A stretch of DNA of 11,756 bases from Paludibacteraceae bacterium (lineage in GTDB: Bacteria; Bacteroidota; Bacteroidia; Bacteroidales; Paludibacteraceae), in contig JAGCZK010000025.1 in NCBI GenBank assembly GCA_017960065.1, positions 1-11,756 on the forward strand, read 5' to 3'. Numbering within the stretch: position 1 is the stretch's first letter; every line of letters starts with the position of its first letter. Shown here piece after piece: positions 5,287 through 11,756 of this stretch. The notes below the pieces were generated by a model. It did not search any database and was not told where the DNA came from. It saw only the letters and a list, made by a program, of their open reading frames with translations. Made by a program: the position numbers and the translations under genes.

Positions 5287-6506
5287 TAGCGGTAAATCAA
5301 ACAACTTAACCGGTCGGGGTCCATCACTTCGCGGGCCACTGCGCACAACTGTTCGGCTTCGACCTGACGCACGCGCTGGCCGATTTCGCGCTGCGACTCG
5401 ATTTTGCCCGACACCATATACTGCCGCACGGCCGACAGCAGCCACGACTCGCGGTTTTCGGCCGCAATCACCAGCTGCGACAAGAACTGGTCCTTCAGCC
5501 GGCGCAACTTCAACTGCGACAACGGTTCGTGCTGCAGGCGACAAACCTCCTGACGGATCAGGTCGAGTATCTGGTCCTGATCGTGCTTGTCAGCGCCAAA
5601 ATAAACACTCCAAAGGCCCGTGTCGGTGTAAGCGACGTACGAACTCTCGACCATATACACCAAGCCCCGCTGCTCGCGCAGACACATGTTCAGGCGGCTC
5701 GAGGCGTTCGGGCCGCCCAGCAGGTAATTGGCCAGGTGCAGGGCCGTCCGGTCGGGATGGCTTTTGGCGTATGCCCGACCGCCCAATTGGCAATGCATCT
5801 GCGAGGTGCGCTTGCGCATTTCGCAGGTATTCTTGAGGTAGGTGAGCGGCTGCTGGCGCTCGTAGGCCCGCTGGCGGGCCGGCACCGACTCAAAGCAGGC
5901 GGTGGCCATGGCATAAATGCGGTCGAACGACACCGCCCCCATCGAAAAGATGACCACCTGGTCGGGAGTGTAACAACGGTCCACAAACGCCCGCAAATGG
6001 CGCGAACGGTAGCCACGGAGCGCCTGTTTGGTTCCGAGGATATTGCGGCCGAGGGCGTAACCCGAAAAGATCAGGTCTTCAAAATCGTCCATAATCAGGT
6101 CGGACGGATCGTCGAGGTAAGAGTCGATCTCGTCCATCACCACCATCCGCTCTTTGTTGAGCTCGTCGTCGGCATACAGCGAATGAAAGACCAGGTCGGC
6201 CACCAATTCGTACGCCCGCCAGAGGTGCTTTTTGAGCGACACCGCATACAGGGTCGTGTCCTCTTTGGTGGTAAAGGCGTTGAGGTCGCCCCCCACCCCT
6301 TCGAGACGGTCGATAATATCGGTCGAAGAGCGTTTGGCGGTTCCCTTAAACAACATGTGCTCGGCCAAATGCGCCAAGCCATGCTCGTCGGGCAACTCAT
6401 CGCGCGTACCCGCATTCACCATCGCCCCGCAATACGCCACCTCACCGCGTTCCTGCACATGCAGCAAACGGATGCCGTTGGGGAGTACCGCCGTAAAAAT
6501 CTTCAT
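5286..6506 (-). CDS. M16 family zinc metalloprotease (processing-peptidase type)
   Basis: 406 residues, the normal length for single-chain M16B peptidases that work as dimers. The inverted zinc motif HxxEH is at His46-Glu49-His50 (HLAEHMLFKGT). The third ligand is Glu126 (MDEI), with Glu119 also conserved. GGDLNAFTTKEDTTLYA (72-88) is the family's conserved stretch. The C-terminal M16 half includes LGGPNASSRLNMCLREQRGLVY with the Arg-Tyr-type substrate-binding elements. No signal peptide is visible, so it is probably cytoplasmic, although related proteins elsewhere are periplasmic. Substrates are unknown; relatives degrade peptides or process precursors. It lies after the gldJ-like gene with an intervening hairpin and directly before the methyltransferase. 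Confidence 0.95.
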   Translation of the reverse strand: MKIFTAVLPNGIRLLHVQERGEVAYCGAMVNAGTRDELPDEHGLAHLAEHMLFKGTAKRSSTDIIDRLEGVGGDLNAFTTKEDTTLYAVSLKKHLWRAYELVADLVFHSLYADDELNKERMVVMDEIDSYLDDPSDLIMDDFEDLIFSGYALGRNILGTKQALRGYRSRHLRAFVDRCYTPDQVVIFSMGAVSFDRIYAMATACFESVPARQRAYERQQPLTYLKNTCEMRKRTSQMHCQLGGRAYAKSHPDRTALHLANYLLGGPNASSRLNMCLREQRGLVYMVESSYVAYTDTGLWSVYFGADKHDQDQILDLIRQEVCRLQHEPLSQLKLRRLKDQFLSQLVIAAENRESWLLSAVRQYMVSGKIESQREIGQRVRQVEAEQLCAVAREVMDPDRLSCLIYR

Positions 6507-6530
6507 CTTTTTCTGTGGTCAATATACAAT

Positions 6531-6564
6531 AAGAAAGGATAGCACCAAGGCACTACCCTTTCTT
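6531..6564. terminator. Hairpin between gldJ-like gene and M16 gene
   Basis: 12-bp stem 6531-6542 with 6553-6564, AAGAAAGG at its base. The stem is complete on the minus strand (one G-U) and has one A-C mismatch on the plus strand. The T-rich tail (TTTTTATTTTCTT) is on the plus strand side; the minus tail is weaker (TTTCTTATTG). It probably ends the gldJ-like transcript and may also stop antisense transcription leaving the protease gene. Confidence 0.6.
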
Positions 6565-6592
6565 TTTATTTTCTTATGAAAAGCAACCGTTG

Positions 6593-8119
6593 TTATTGCT
6601 TGGCATTGTTACCCTTGTCAGAACCAACGCGAATCATGGCGCAACGGAAACCAAGGTCGTTGGCACATTCGGATTGTTCTTTGTAACGACGGGTGGCCGG
6701 GCTCAACCAGTACGAACGGTCTTTCCAGCTACCGCCTTTGTAAACGCGGGTGGTGTTCGATACATGGGTGGCCAACATACCTTCGGCGTCGGTGTCCGGG
6801 TTGTACAGACGGTCGGTGGCGATGTCGGGATCGACAATTTCTTTCCATTTGTCTTTGTTCACGCTACTTTGTGCGTCGCCGTCCTTCCAGTTACGAACAT
6901 CGTATTTTACGTATTGGGCCAGGCTGTCGCGCGGCACAGGAACATCGAATACCAAACGTCCGAGGCTGTCGATTTTGAAGGTTTCGGTCGAGTCTTTCAC
7001 CGGAGCGGTGTAGATGTTACCACGGAACGGGTTGTACTCCGAAACTTCGTCGGTCGTGGTCGAACGATATACGTCCAATACCCATTCGTTGACGTTACCG
7101 GCCATGTTGTACAGACCGAAGTCGTTGGGCCAGAAGGAGTTTACGGGAGCGGTGATGTTGGCGTTATCGTTGAGGTCGCCGGCAACACCCATCATATCAC
7201 CACGACCACGCGAGAAGTTGGCCATGATTTTACCACGCGACTTGTTCTCCGGGTTACGGGTTTGGGTACCGTCCCAGGGGAAGATGCGGCGGTTGTCATA
7301 GTTTTCCATACCGGGTTGCGAGCTGATGCCGTATGCGGCAAACTCCCATTCAGCCTCGGTCGGCAGGCGGTAAGCCGGCGTCATCAGACCGTCGGACATG
7401 TTGGATTTGCGGGTTTCGCCAAATTCGTTGGTGATCGAAGATTTTTCTTTGTCGGGGTTGTAATCAGGCACGGTCAGATATTTTTCGGTGCTGAATACCA
7501 TGTTTTTCGAAATAGAGTCGTTTTTGCCTTTGGTCGAGTCCTTGGCAATGGCGGCGAAGTCGGGGAAGTCGATGACACCGTTTTGTTTCAGGATCAACTC
7601 GTTGACACGGTCGGTACGCCAAACGCAGTAGTCGGAAGCCTGCTCCCAGGTAACACCCACTACCGGATACATGTCGTAGGCAACGTGCGTAAAGTAGTAG
7701 TTCAGATAAGGCTCGTTGTAGGCCAGCTCCTCACGCCAAACCGTAGAGTCGGGGCGAACCTTGTCGGCGATTTCCTTTCCGAACATCAAACTCATCCAAT
7801 AGGTATATTCGCGCCAGTCGCGATTGGCGATTTCGTATTGGTCCATGTAGAAGGTACTGATGGTCACACGGCGGGGATAGTTGTTCCACTCTCCGAAGAT
7901 ATCTTCATCGACACGGCCCATCGTAAACGAACCGCCACCGATCATCACCATGCCCGGAGGTGTCTGCTGTTCAAAATTATCCACTACCTGAAAGCCGCCA
8001 TACTCGGCGCTGTTGTACTTCCAACCCGTAGTACCGGAAGTCCCTTTGTTGCCACAAGCGGTTAACGCTACAGCTGCGATGGCGACCAACGCCAAATTCT
8101 GAATAAAACGCATCTTCAT
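6593..8119 (-). CDS. gldJ: GldJ-type gliding/type IX secretion lipoprotein (FGE-sulfatase fold)
   Basis: 508 residues. Lipoprotein signal peptide ending LTAC, with Cys22 lipidated. The rest is a formylglycine-generating-enzyme-like (SUMF1) domain: PPGMVMIGGGSFTMG (about 54-68), YPVVGVTWEQASDYCVWR, YRLPTEAEWEFAAYG, FGLYNMAGNVNEWVLDVY, and closing GGSW...LGFRCAMIRVG. The segments TGWKYNSAEYGGF near the N-terminus and VNEWVLDVYR...FRGNIYT match GldJ of Flavobacterium as I recall it better than GldK/PorK. The catalytic cysteine pair of true FGE is absent (SYWLSPATRR occupies the site), so it is structural. GldJ supports gliding and stabilises the GldK-containing type IX secretion ring in Flavobacterium. 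No gldL, gldM or gldN lies beside it, which also argues against GldK. It has its own promoter at 8234-8241 with a ~110-base leader. Confidence 0.88.
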   Translation of the reverse strand: MKMRFIQNLALVAIAAVALTACGNKGTSGTTGWKYNSAEYGGFQVVDNFEQQTPPGMVMIGGGSFTMGRVDEDIFGEWNNYPRRVTISTFYMDQYEIANRDWREYTYWMSLMFGKEIADKVRPDSTVWREELAYNEPYLNYYFTHVAYDMYPVVGVTWEQASDYCVWRTDRVNELILKQNGVIDFPDFAAIAKDSTKGKNDSISKNMVFSTEKYLTVPDYNPDKEKSSITNEFGETRKSNMSDGLMTPAYRLPTEAEWEFAAYGISSQPGMENYDNRRIFPWDGTQTRNPENKSRGKIMANFSRGRGDMMGVAGDLNDNANITAPVNSFWPNDFGLYNMAGNVNEWVLDVYRSTTTDEVSEYNPFRGNIYTAPVKDSTETFKIDSLGRLVFDVPVPRDSLAQYVKYDVRNWKDGDAQSSVNKDKWKEIVDPDIATDRLYNPDTDAEGMLATHVSNTTRVYKGGSWKDRSYWLSPATRRYKEQSECANDLGFRCAMIRVGSDKGNNAKQ

Positions 8120-8233
8120 AGTTTTAATGCTAAGGTCTTATACTCTATTTCTATTATGTTTTCTCTTTCAAAAAGTTGTCAACAAGACGACAAGAAACAC
8201 TTCAACCGTGCCCTTACGCAACAATGACAACTA

Positions 8234-8241
8234 CAAAGATA
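8234..8241 (-). promoter_or_regulatory. Promoter -7 box for the gldJ-like gene
   Basis: TATCTTTG on the minus strand. Predicted transcript start is near 8228, giving a 5' leader of about 108 bases. A T/A-tract region lies upstream instead of a clear TTTG -33 box. Confidence 0.6.
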
Positions 8242-8324
8242 AGGTTTTTTTTGTTTACACTAAAAAAAAACGCCTTTTTTTTTCAGTTTTTAATGTTTAT
8301 AAAGAGAAAGACAGGGATTTTCGT

Positions 8325-8332
8325 TAACTTTG
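8325..8332 (+). promoter_or_regulatory. Promoter -7 box for folP-cdaA
   Basis: TAACTTTG, an exact TAnnTTTG match. It predicts a start near 8338-8340, downstream of the first in-frame ATG at 8334. This supports the ATG at 8376 as the folP start and leaves a ~36-base leader. Between this box and the gldJ-like promoter lie A/T tracts and no other feature I can support. Confidence 0.65.
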
Positions 8333-8375
8333 CATGGACTATAAACAACCAAACGCCCCCTTCGCTGAGATTTTT

Positions 8376-9170
8376 ATGGAGCATACCGAGAACAAAAAAA
8401 CATGGAGTTTGCGCGACGGCGAGCGCCTGCTGAGCTATCAGCAGCCCCAAGTCATGGCGATCGTCAACCTGACGCCCGACTCGTTCTTTGCCGCCTCGCG
8501 CCATCACATTCCGCCATTGGAGGGGGTGGGCATGGTGGATGTCGGAGCGATGTCCACCCGCCCCGGGCACGAAGACGTAAGCGCCGACGAAGAGTTGCGC
8601 CGCCTGCTCGAAGGCTGGGACGAAGTGGCGGCCGCCGCCGGCGACGCCGTACTGTCGGTCGACACCTTCCGCCCCGAAGTGGTGCGCGGCCTGGCCGAAA
8701 AGCACCGTTTTGCCATCATTAACGACATCAGCGGAGGCTCGGAAGAAATGTACGACACGGCCGCCAGCCTTCAAAAAGCCTATGTACTGACTTATCCCGA
8801 AGGCGGCGCCACTGATGAAATGATGATGTATTTTTCGAAACGCATCGACGCCCTGGCCCGCCGCGGGGTCTGCGACATCCTGCTCGACCCGGGCTTCGGC
8901 TTCGGCAAAACGCTCGAACGCAACTACGAACTGGCCGCCAACCTGAAGGCCGTGCAAGAAATCGGCCTTCCTATATTAATAGGTGTATCGCGCAAGTCGA
9001 TGCTGACCCGCGCTTTAGGGCTGACTCCCGAAACCGCGCTCAACGCCACCACCGCCCTGCACGCCTTTTTGCTCGAACGGGGGGCCGACATTCTGCGGGT
9101 ACACGACACGCGCGAGGCCGTCGAAGCCATCAAAATCCACGAACTGCTCAACACCTACGCCCATGTTTGA
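8376..9170 (+). CDS. folP: Dihydropteroate synthase, compact form
   Basis: 264 residues from the ATG at 8376. It condenses hydroxymethyl-dihydropterin diphosphate with p-aminobenzoate in folate synthesis and is the sulfonamide target. Every catalytic or binding residue known in the E. coli enzyme has an equivalent: Asn31 (NLTPDSF), Thr61-Arg62 (STRPG), Asp96 (SVDTF), Asn116 (INDISGG), Asp171 (DPGFGFGK), Lys207 (SRKS), Arg241 and His243 (RVHD). Two segments are short: about 10 residues are missing between Asn31 and Thr61 and about 15 between Asn116 and Asp171. The second gap removes the family's LMHMxGxP motif (YVLTYPEGG is there instead). Residues upstream of 8376 could add 14 if the ATG at 8334 were used, but the promoter overlaps that codon. 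The 3' end overlaps cdaA by 8 bases, as in other Bacteroidales. Confidence 0.92.
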   Translation: MEHTENKKTWSLRDGERLLSYQQPQVMAIVNLTPDSFFAASRHHIPPLEGVGMVDVGAMSTRPGHEDVSADEELRRLLEGWDEVAAAAGDAVLSVDTFRPEVVRGLAEKHRFAIINDISGGSEEMYDTAASLQKAYVLTYPEGGATDEMMMYFSKRIDALARRGVCDILLDPGFGFGKTLERNYELAANLKAVQEIGLPILIGVSRKSMLTRALGLTPETALNATTALHAFLLERGADILRVHDTREAVEAIKIHELLNTYAHV

Positions 9171-9984
9171 AGTATTAGAATCTTTCCGTTTCAAAGACCT
9201 GATTGACGTTTTGCTGGTCGGGTTGCTGATGTACCAGACCTATCGGCTGCTCCGAGGGACTTCGGGCATGTACGTGTTCAGCGTCGTACTGTCGTTTATT
9301 ATACTCAACTATTTGGTTTCCAACGTTTTCGAAATGGAGATGCTCGGAGCCATCCTGACCCAGATCACCAGTGTCGGCGCCATCCTGCTCATCGTGCTGT
9401 TTCAAGACGAGCTGCGCAACTTTGCCCGCAGCTTAGGGCAGCGCCAGTCGAATGGCATTTACCGCCGGCTGCAACGGCTCTTCCGCTCACAGAAAAACAT
9501 CCGGCACCTCGACAGCCACGCTTCGGAAATTGTGGCCGCCGCCGTCGCATTTTCCAAAACCAAAACCGGCGCCCTCATCGTTATCCAAAACGAGGCGGAC
9601 CTGACGCAATACTGCCAGACCGGCGAACACATCGACGCCCGCATCAAGGCCCGGCTCATGGAGAATATCTTTTTCAAGAACACGCCCCTGCACGACGGAG
9701 CGCTCATCATTGTTCACGACCGGATCCAGGCGGTCGGCTGCATTCTGCCCATTTCGCACTCGCAGGATCTGCCCAAGCAGTTTGGCCTGCGGCACCGTGC
9801 GGCCTTGGGCATCACCGAAAAAACCGATGCCTCGGTAGTGGTGATCTCGGAAGAAACCGGCAAAATTTCGGTGGCCGAAAACGGAAATATCCAGACCGGC
9901 ATCAGCCCGCAAGATTTAAAGAATTTCCTGTTAAACGGAAATATTGAAGAGCACACGGATTCGGACAATCAAAAAAATGTGTAA
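9163..9984 (+). CDS. cdaA: Membrane diadenylate cyclase CdaA (c-di-AMP synthase)
   Basis: 273 residues, the same length as Bacillus CdaA. It joins two ATP molecules into cyclic di-AMP, a second messenger that controls potassium and osmotic balance and cell-wall homeostasis. Three N-terminal membrane helices at about 12-30, 36-56 and 60-80 precede a short coiled region and the DisA_N catalytic domain (about 100-245). The catalytic DGA motif is at Asp178-Gly179-Ala180 (PLHDGALII) and the RHR motif at 210-212 (GLRHRAALGITE). The C-terminal tail is acidic and disordered-looking. Its ATG lies inside the end of folP (ATGTTTGA overlap), so translation is coupled. No CdaR or GlmM partner gene is in the window. 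Confidence 0.96.
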   Translation: MFEVLESFRFKDLIDVLLVGLLMYQTYRLLRGTSGMYVFSVVLSFIILNYLVSNVFEMEMLGAILTQITSVGAILLIVLFQDELRNFARSLGQRQSNGIYRRLQRLFRSQKNIRHLDSHASEIVAAAVAFSKTKTGALIVIQNEADLTQYCQTGEHIDARIKARLMENIFFKNTPLHDGALIIVHDRIQAVGCILPISHSQDLPKQFGLRHRAALGITEKTDASVVVISEETGKISVAENGNIQTGISPQDLKNFLLNGNIEEHTDSDNQKNV

Positions 9985-9989
9985 TTTTG
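9982..9989 (+). promoter_or_regulatory. Promoter -7 box for the CoA-transferase gene
   Basis: TAATTTTG matches TAnnTTTG. It overlaps the cdaA stop and the earliest in-frame ATG (9987) of the next gene, and predicts a start near 9996. This supports the ATG at 10023 as the true initiation codon. No -33 TTTG at standard spacing. Confidence 0.6.
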
Positions 9990-10022
9990 CGGCGGATAAA
10001 ATCCGGCTGTAAGTTACACATT

Positions 10023-11531
10023 ATGAGCAATAGTTTTCAATTTCCGATTCTGACGGCAGAAGAAGCCGCCAATCTTATTCAAAACGGTGATATTTTGGGA
10101 TTTAGCGGATTCACTCCCGCCGGAGCCCCCAAAGAAGTGTCGAAGGCCCTGGCGGCCCGCGCCGAAGCGTTTCACGCCCAAGGACAGGAGTTCAAAGTCG
10201 GTGTATATACCGGCGCCTCCACCGGCGATTCGACCGACGGCGTCCTGGCCCGCGCCAACGCCATTTCGTTCCGCACGCCCTACCAATCCAACAAGGATTT
10301 GCGCAACTCGCTCAACTCGCCCGACGGAGCACGGTATTTCGACATGCACCTGTCGGAGCTGGCGCAGGACATGCGCTACGGATTTTTGCCCAAACCCAAC
10401 TGGGCGGTCATCGAGGTCTGCGACATCAACAACGATGGCGAGGCCGTGCTGACTTCGGGTGTGGGCATCTCCCCCACCATCGCCCGTCTGGCCGACAAAG
10501 TGATTATTGAACTCAACGAGCGCCACCCGAAATCGCTGCGTGGCATCCACGATATTTACGAACCGGCCGACCCGCCCTACCGCAAAGAGATTCCCATTTA
10601 CAAGCCCAGCGACCGTGCTGGCAGCCCGATTCTCAAAATCGACCCGAAAAAAATCGCCGGCGTAGTCATCACCAACCGCAAGGACGAAGTGGGCGGGTTT
10701 ACCACGCCCGACGAAATCACGTCGCGCATCGGCAAACATGTGGTGGAGTTTCTGACCGGCGAATTGCGCGCCGGCCGTATTCCGGCCTCGTTCCTGCCCA
10801 TCCAATCGGGCGTAGGCAACATCGCCAACGCGGTGATGGCCGAATTGGGCGAAAGCAAGGAAATTCCGGCTTTTGAAATGTACACCGAGGTCATCCAGGA
10901 CAGCGTCATCGGCCTGATGAAGGAGGGTCGCGTCAAGTTTGCCAGCGGCTGCTCGCTGACGGTGACCGACCCCGTGCTGCAAGAGGTCTATGACAACATG
11001 GACTTCTTCCACGACAAACTGGTGCTTCGCCCCGAAGAAATCTCGAACAACCCCGAGCTGGTGCGCCGCATGGGCCTCATCACCATCAACACGGCCCTCG
11101 AAGCCGACATCTACGGCAACATCAACTCGACGCATGTGCTGGGCACCAAGATGATGAACGGTCTGGGCGGCAGCGGCGACTTCACCCGCAACGCCTACAT
11201 CTCGATTTACACCACGCCCTCGACCGCCAAGGGCGGCGCCATCAGCTCGATTGTTCCGATGGTGTCGCACATCGACCACTCCGAGCACTCGGTCAAGGTG
11301 TTGGTCACCGAACACGGCGTGGCCGACCTGCGCGGCAAGAATCCGCGCGAGCGCGCCGAGCTCATCATCGAAAACTGTGTGGATCCGAGCTACCGCCCGA
11401 TGTTGCGCGATTACCTCAAGCTCACCGGCGGCAAGGGACAAACGCCCCACTCGCTGGCCGCCTGCTTCGGCATGCACCGCACGTTTGCCGAAACCGGCGA
11501 CATGCGCAACACCGACTGGTCGAAGTTCTGA
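10023..11531 (+). CDS. Acetyl-CoA hydrolase/CoA-transferase family (probable succinyl-CoA:acetate CoA-transferase)
   Basis: 502 residues, cytoplasmic. The family moves CoA between acyl groups through a glutamyl-CoA intermediate; members called acetyl-CoA hydrolases are mostly transferases. The likely catalytic residue is Glu289 in MYTEVIQDS, aligned with Glu294 of Acetobacter AarC as I recall. The oxyanion/CoA-binding loop GLGGSGDF is at 380-387. Other family signatures are SGFTPAGAPKEV (28-39), SGVGNIANAV, and VLVTEHGVADLRGKNPRERA near the C-terminus. The likely job is acetate production or succinate/propionate fermentation coupled to CoA recycling, fitting an anaerobic Bacteroidales lifestyle; the preferred acyl donor and acceptor cannot be read from sequence. 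The start at 10023 is chosen over 9987 because the promoter box covers the latter. It stands alone, with promoter and terminator. Confidence 0.93.
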   Translation: MSNSFQFPILTAEEAANLIQNGDILGFSGFTPAGAPKEVSKALAARAEAFHAQGQEFKVGVYTGASTGDSTDGVLARANAISFRTPYQSNKDLRNSLNSPDGARYFDMHLSELAQDMRYGFLPKPNWAVIEVCDINNDGEAVLTSGVGISPTIARLADKVIIELNERHPKSLRGIHDIYEPADPPYRKEIPIYKPSDRAGSPILKIDPKKIAGVVITNRKDEVGGFTTPDEITSRIGKHVVEFLTGELRAGRIPASFLPIQSGVGNIANAVMAELGESKEIPAFEMYTEVIQDSVIGLMKEGRVKFASGCSLTVTDPVLQEVYDNMDFFHDKLVLRPEEISNNPELVRRMGLITINTALEADIYGNINSTHVLGTKMMNGLGGSGDFTRNAYISIYTTPSTAKGGAISSIVPMVSHIDHSEHSVKVLVTEHGVADLRGKNPRERAELIIENCVDPSYRPMLRDYLKLTGGKGQTPHSLAACFGMHRTFAETGDMRNTDWSKF

Positions 11532-11552
11532 CAAGTTTCAGCCCATTATAAC

Positions 11553-11588
11553 AAAACCCTCTCCAAGTTCTTCTTTGGAGAGGGTTTT
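11553..11588 (+). terminator. Intrinsic terminator of the CoA-transferase gene
   Basis: 14-bp perfect stem AAAACCCTCTCCAA (11553-11566) with its complement (11575-11588), 8-base loop, followed by T-rich sequence. It lies 21 bases after the stop codon. A-run/T-run symmetry could let it work in both directions. Confidence 0.92.
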
Positions 11589-11664
11589 TGGTTTTCCGTC
11601 CGATTTGTATTTGCCATTCATGATGGCATTCATCAGCACCGTTTTTCTATATAAAGGAGAGCTA

Positions 11665-11748
11665 ATGCAAATTTATTATTTCATTCGTACTTTTTTCTCC
11701 GCGAAAAAAGTACCAAAAAAGCTCGTCGCTTGTTGTTTTGTTTGCTAA
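11665..11748 (+). CDS. Doubtful 27-residue ORF
   Basis: Starts with MQIYYFIRTFF and ends in a basic and cysteine-containing stretch (KKLVACCFVC). It is preceded by AAGGAGA five bases before the ATG, a Shine-Dalgarno-like match unusual in this window. However, its middle is just the palindrome at 11687-11713 read as codons, and its composition resembles intergenic repeat sequence. I list it because of the ribosome-site match only. Confidence 0.15.
   Translation: MQIYYFIRTFFSAKKVPKKLVACCFVC
11687..11713. repeat. Perfect hairpin palindrome near right edge
   Basis: GTACTTTTTTC (11687-11697) and GAAAAAAGTAC (11703-11713) form an 11-bp perfect inverted repeat around TCCGC. It could be a terminator-like hairpin, though no run of T follows on the plus strand (CCAAAAAAGC follows). 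I recall similar T6-TCCGCG-A6 elements being scattered in intergenic regions of Bacteroidales, so it may be a copy of a dispersed repeat. Apart from this and the doubtful ORF, I see nothing in 11589-11756. Confidence 0.6.
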
Positions 11749-11756
11749 AAATCTCC

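Noticed and set aside
4312..5289. 325-codon plus-strand frame opposite rbfA and the methyltransferase
   Set aside because: It spans two well-supported genes and the promoter between them and has no family signature.
5287..5544. 86-residue N-terminal extension of the methyltransferase
   Set aside because: Lies wholly inside the M16 gene in another frame; family length and the TAATG junction support the ATG at 5286.
6590..8065. 491-codon open frame on the plus strand opposite the gldJ-like gene
   Set aside because: Exact antisense of a clear GldJ-family protein, with no recognisable domain; stop-free because of the codon usage of the real gene.
6593..8119. Active formylglycine-generating enzyme or sulfatase activator
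   Set aside because: The catalytic cysteine pair is replaced and no sulfatase is adjacent; overall motifs fit GldJ.
10014..11534. 506-codon open frame on the minus strand opposite the CoA-transferase gene
   Set aside because: Mirror of a gene with full family motifs; the peptide is rich in Val, His, Gly and Asp in a way typical of antisense frames.

Overview
The window reads as ordinary chromosome of a Bacteroidales-type Bacteroidota. The evidence is: recurrent TAnnTTTG promoter -7 boxes with almost no Shine-Dalgarno sites; a superoxide dismutase closely resembling the Porphyromonas one; a GldJ-type lipoprotein of the gliding/type IX secretion family; a TonB-C-domain protein with the Bacteroidota PGG signature; a DUF3109 cysteine-cluster protein; and the folP-cdaA gene pair. 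Genes are GC-rich and gaps are AT-rich. I see no phage, transposase, CRISPR or other mobile gene, and no obviously new multi-gene system.

Left part (1-1593): a superoxide dismutase gene runs leftward off the edge. Two small rightward lipoprotein genes follow, one a charged Ala/Glu/Lys helix and one a beta-rich protein, and they end at a strong bidirectional terminator. Between this terminator and a leftward tRNA-Gly/tRNA-Leu pair lie two 69-bp tandem repeats. Each repeat carries the last 16-17 bases of the tRNA-Leu gene and its own intrinsic terminator. This is the most unusual structure in the window.

Middle (1846-8119), all leftward: gldJ-like lipoprotein, hairpin, M16 zinc protease, SAM-dependent O-methyltransferase, rbfA (with its own promoter), a LolC/LolE/FtsX-type permease, a TonB-C-domain secreted protein, DUF3109 protein, then the tRNAs from a promoter embedded in the DUF3109 3' end. 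Five of the gene junctions overlap or nearly abut (GTGA, TAATG, TGATG, 1-base gap), implying translational coupling. Functions are envelope biogenesis (gldJ, permease, TonB-C protein, protease) and ribosome maturation (rbfA).

Right part (8120-11756), rightward: folP (dihydropteroate synthase, unusually compact) overlaps cdaA (membrane diadenylate cyclase making c-di-AMP). Then comes an acetyl-CoA hydrolase/CoA-transferase with its own promoter and terminator. The last ~170 bases hold a perfect hairpin palindrome and a doubtful small ORF. For both folP and the CoA-transferase, the promoter -7 box overlaps the most upstream ATG, so the real start is further in.
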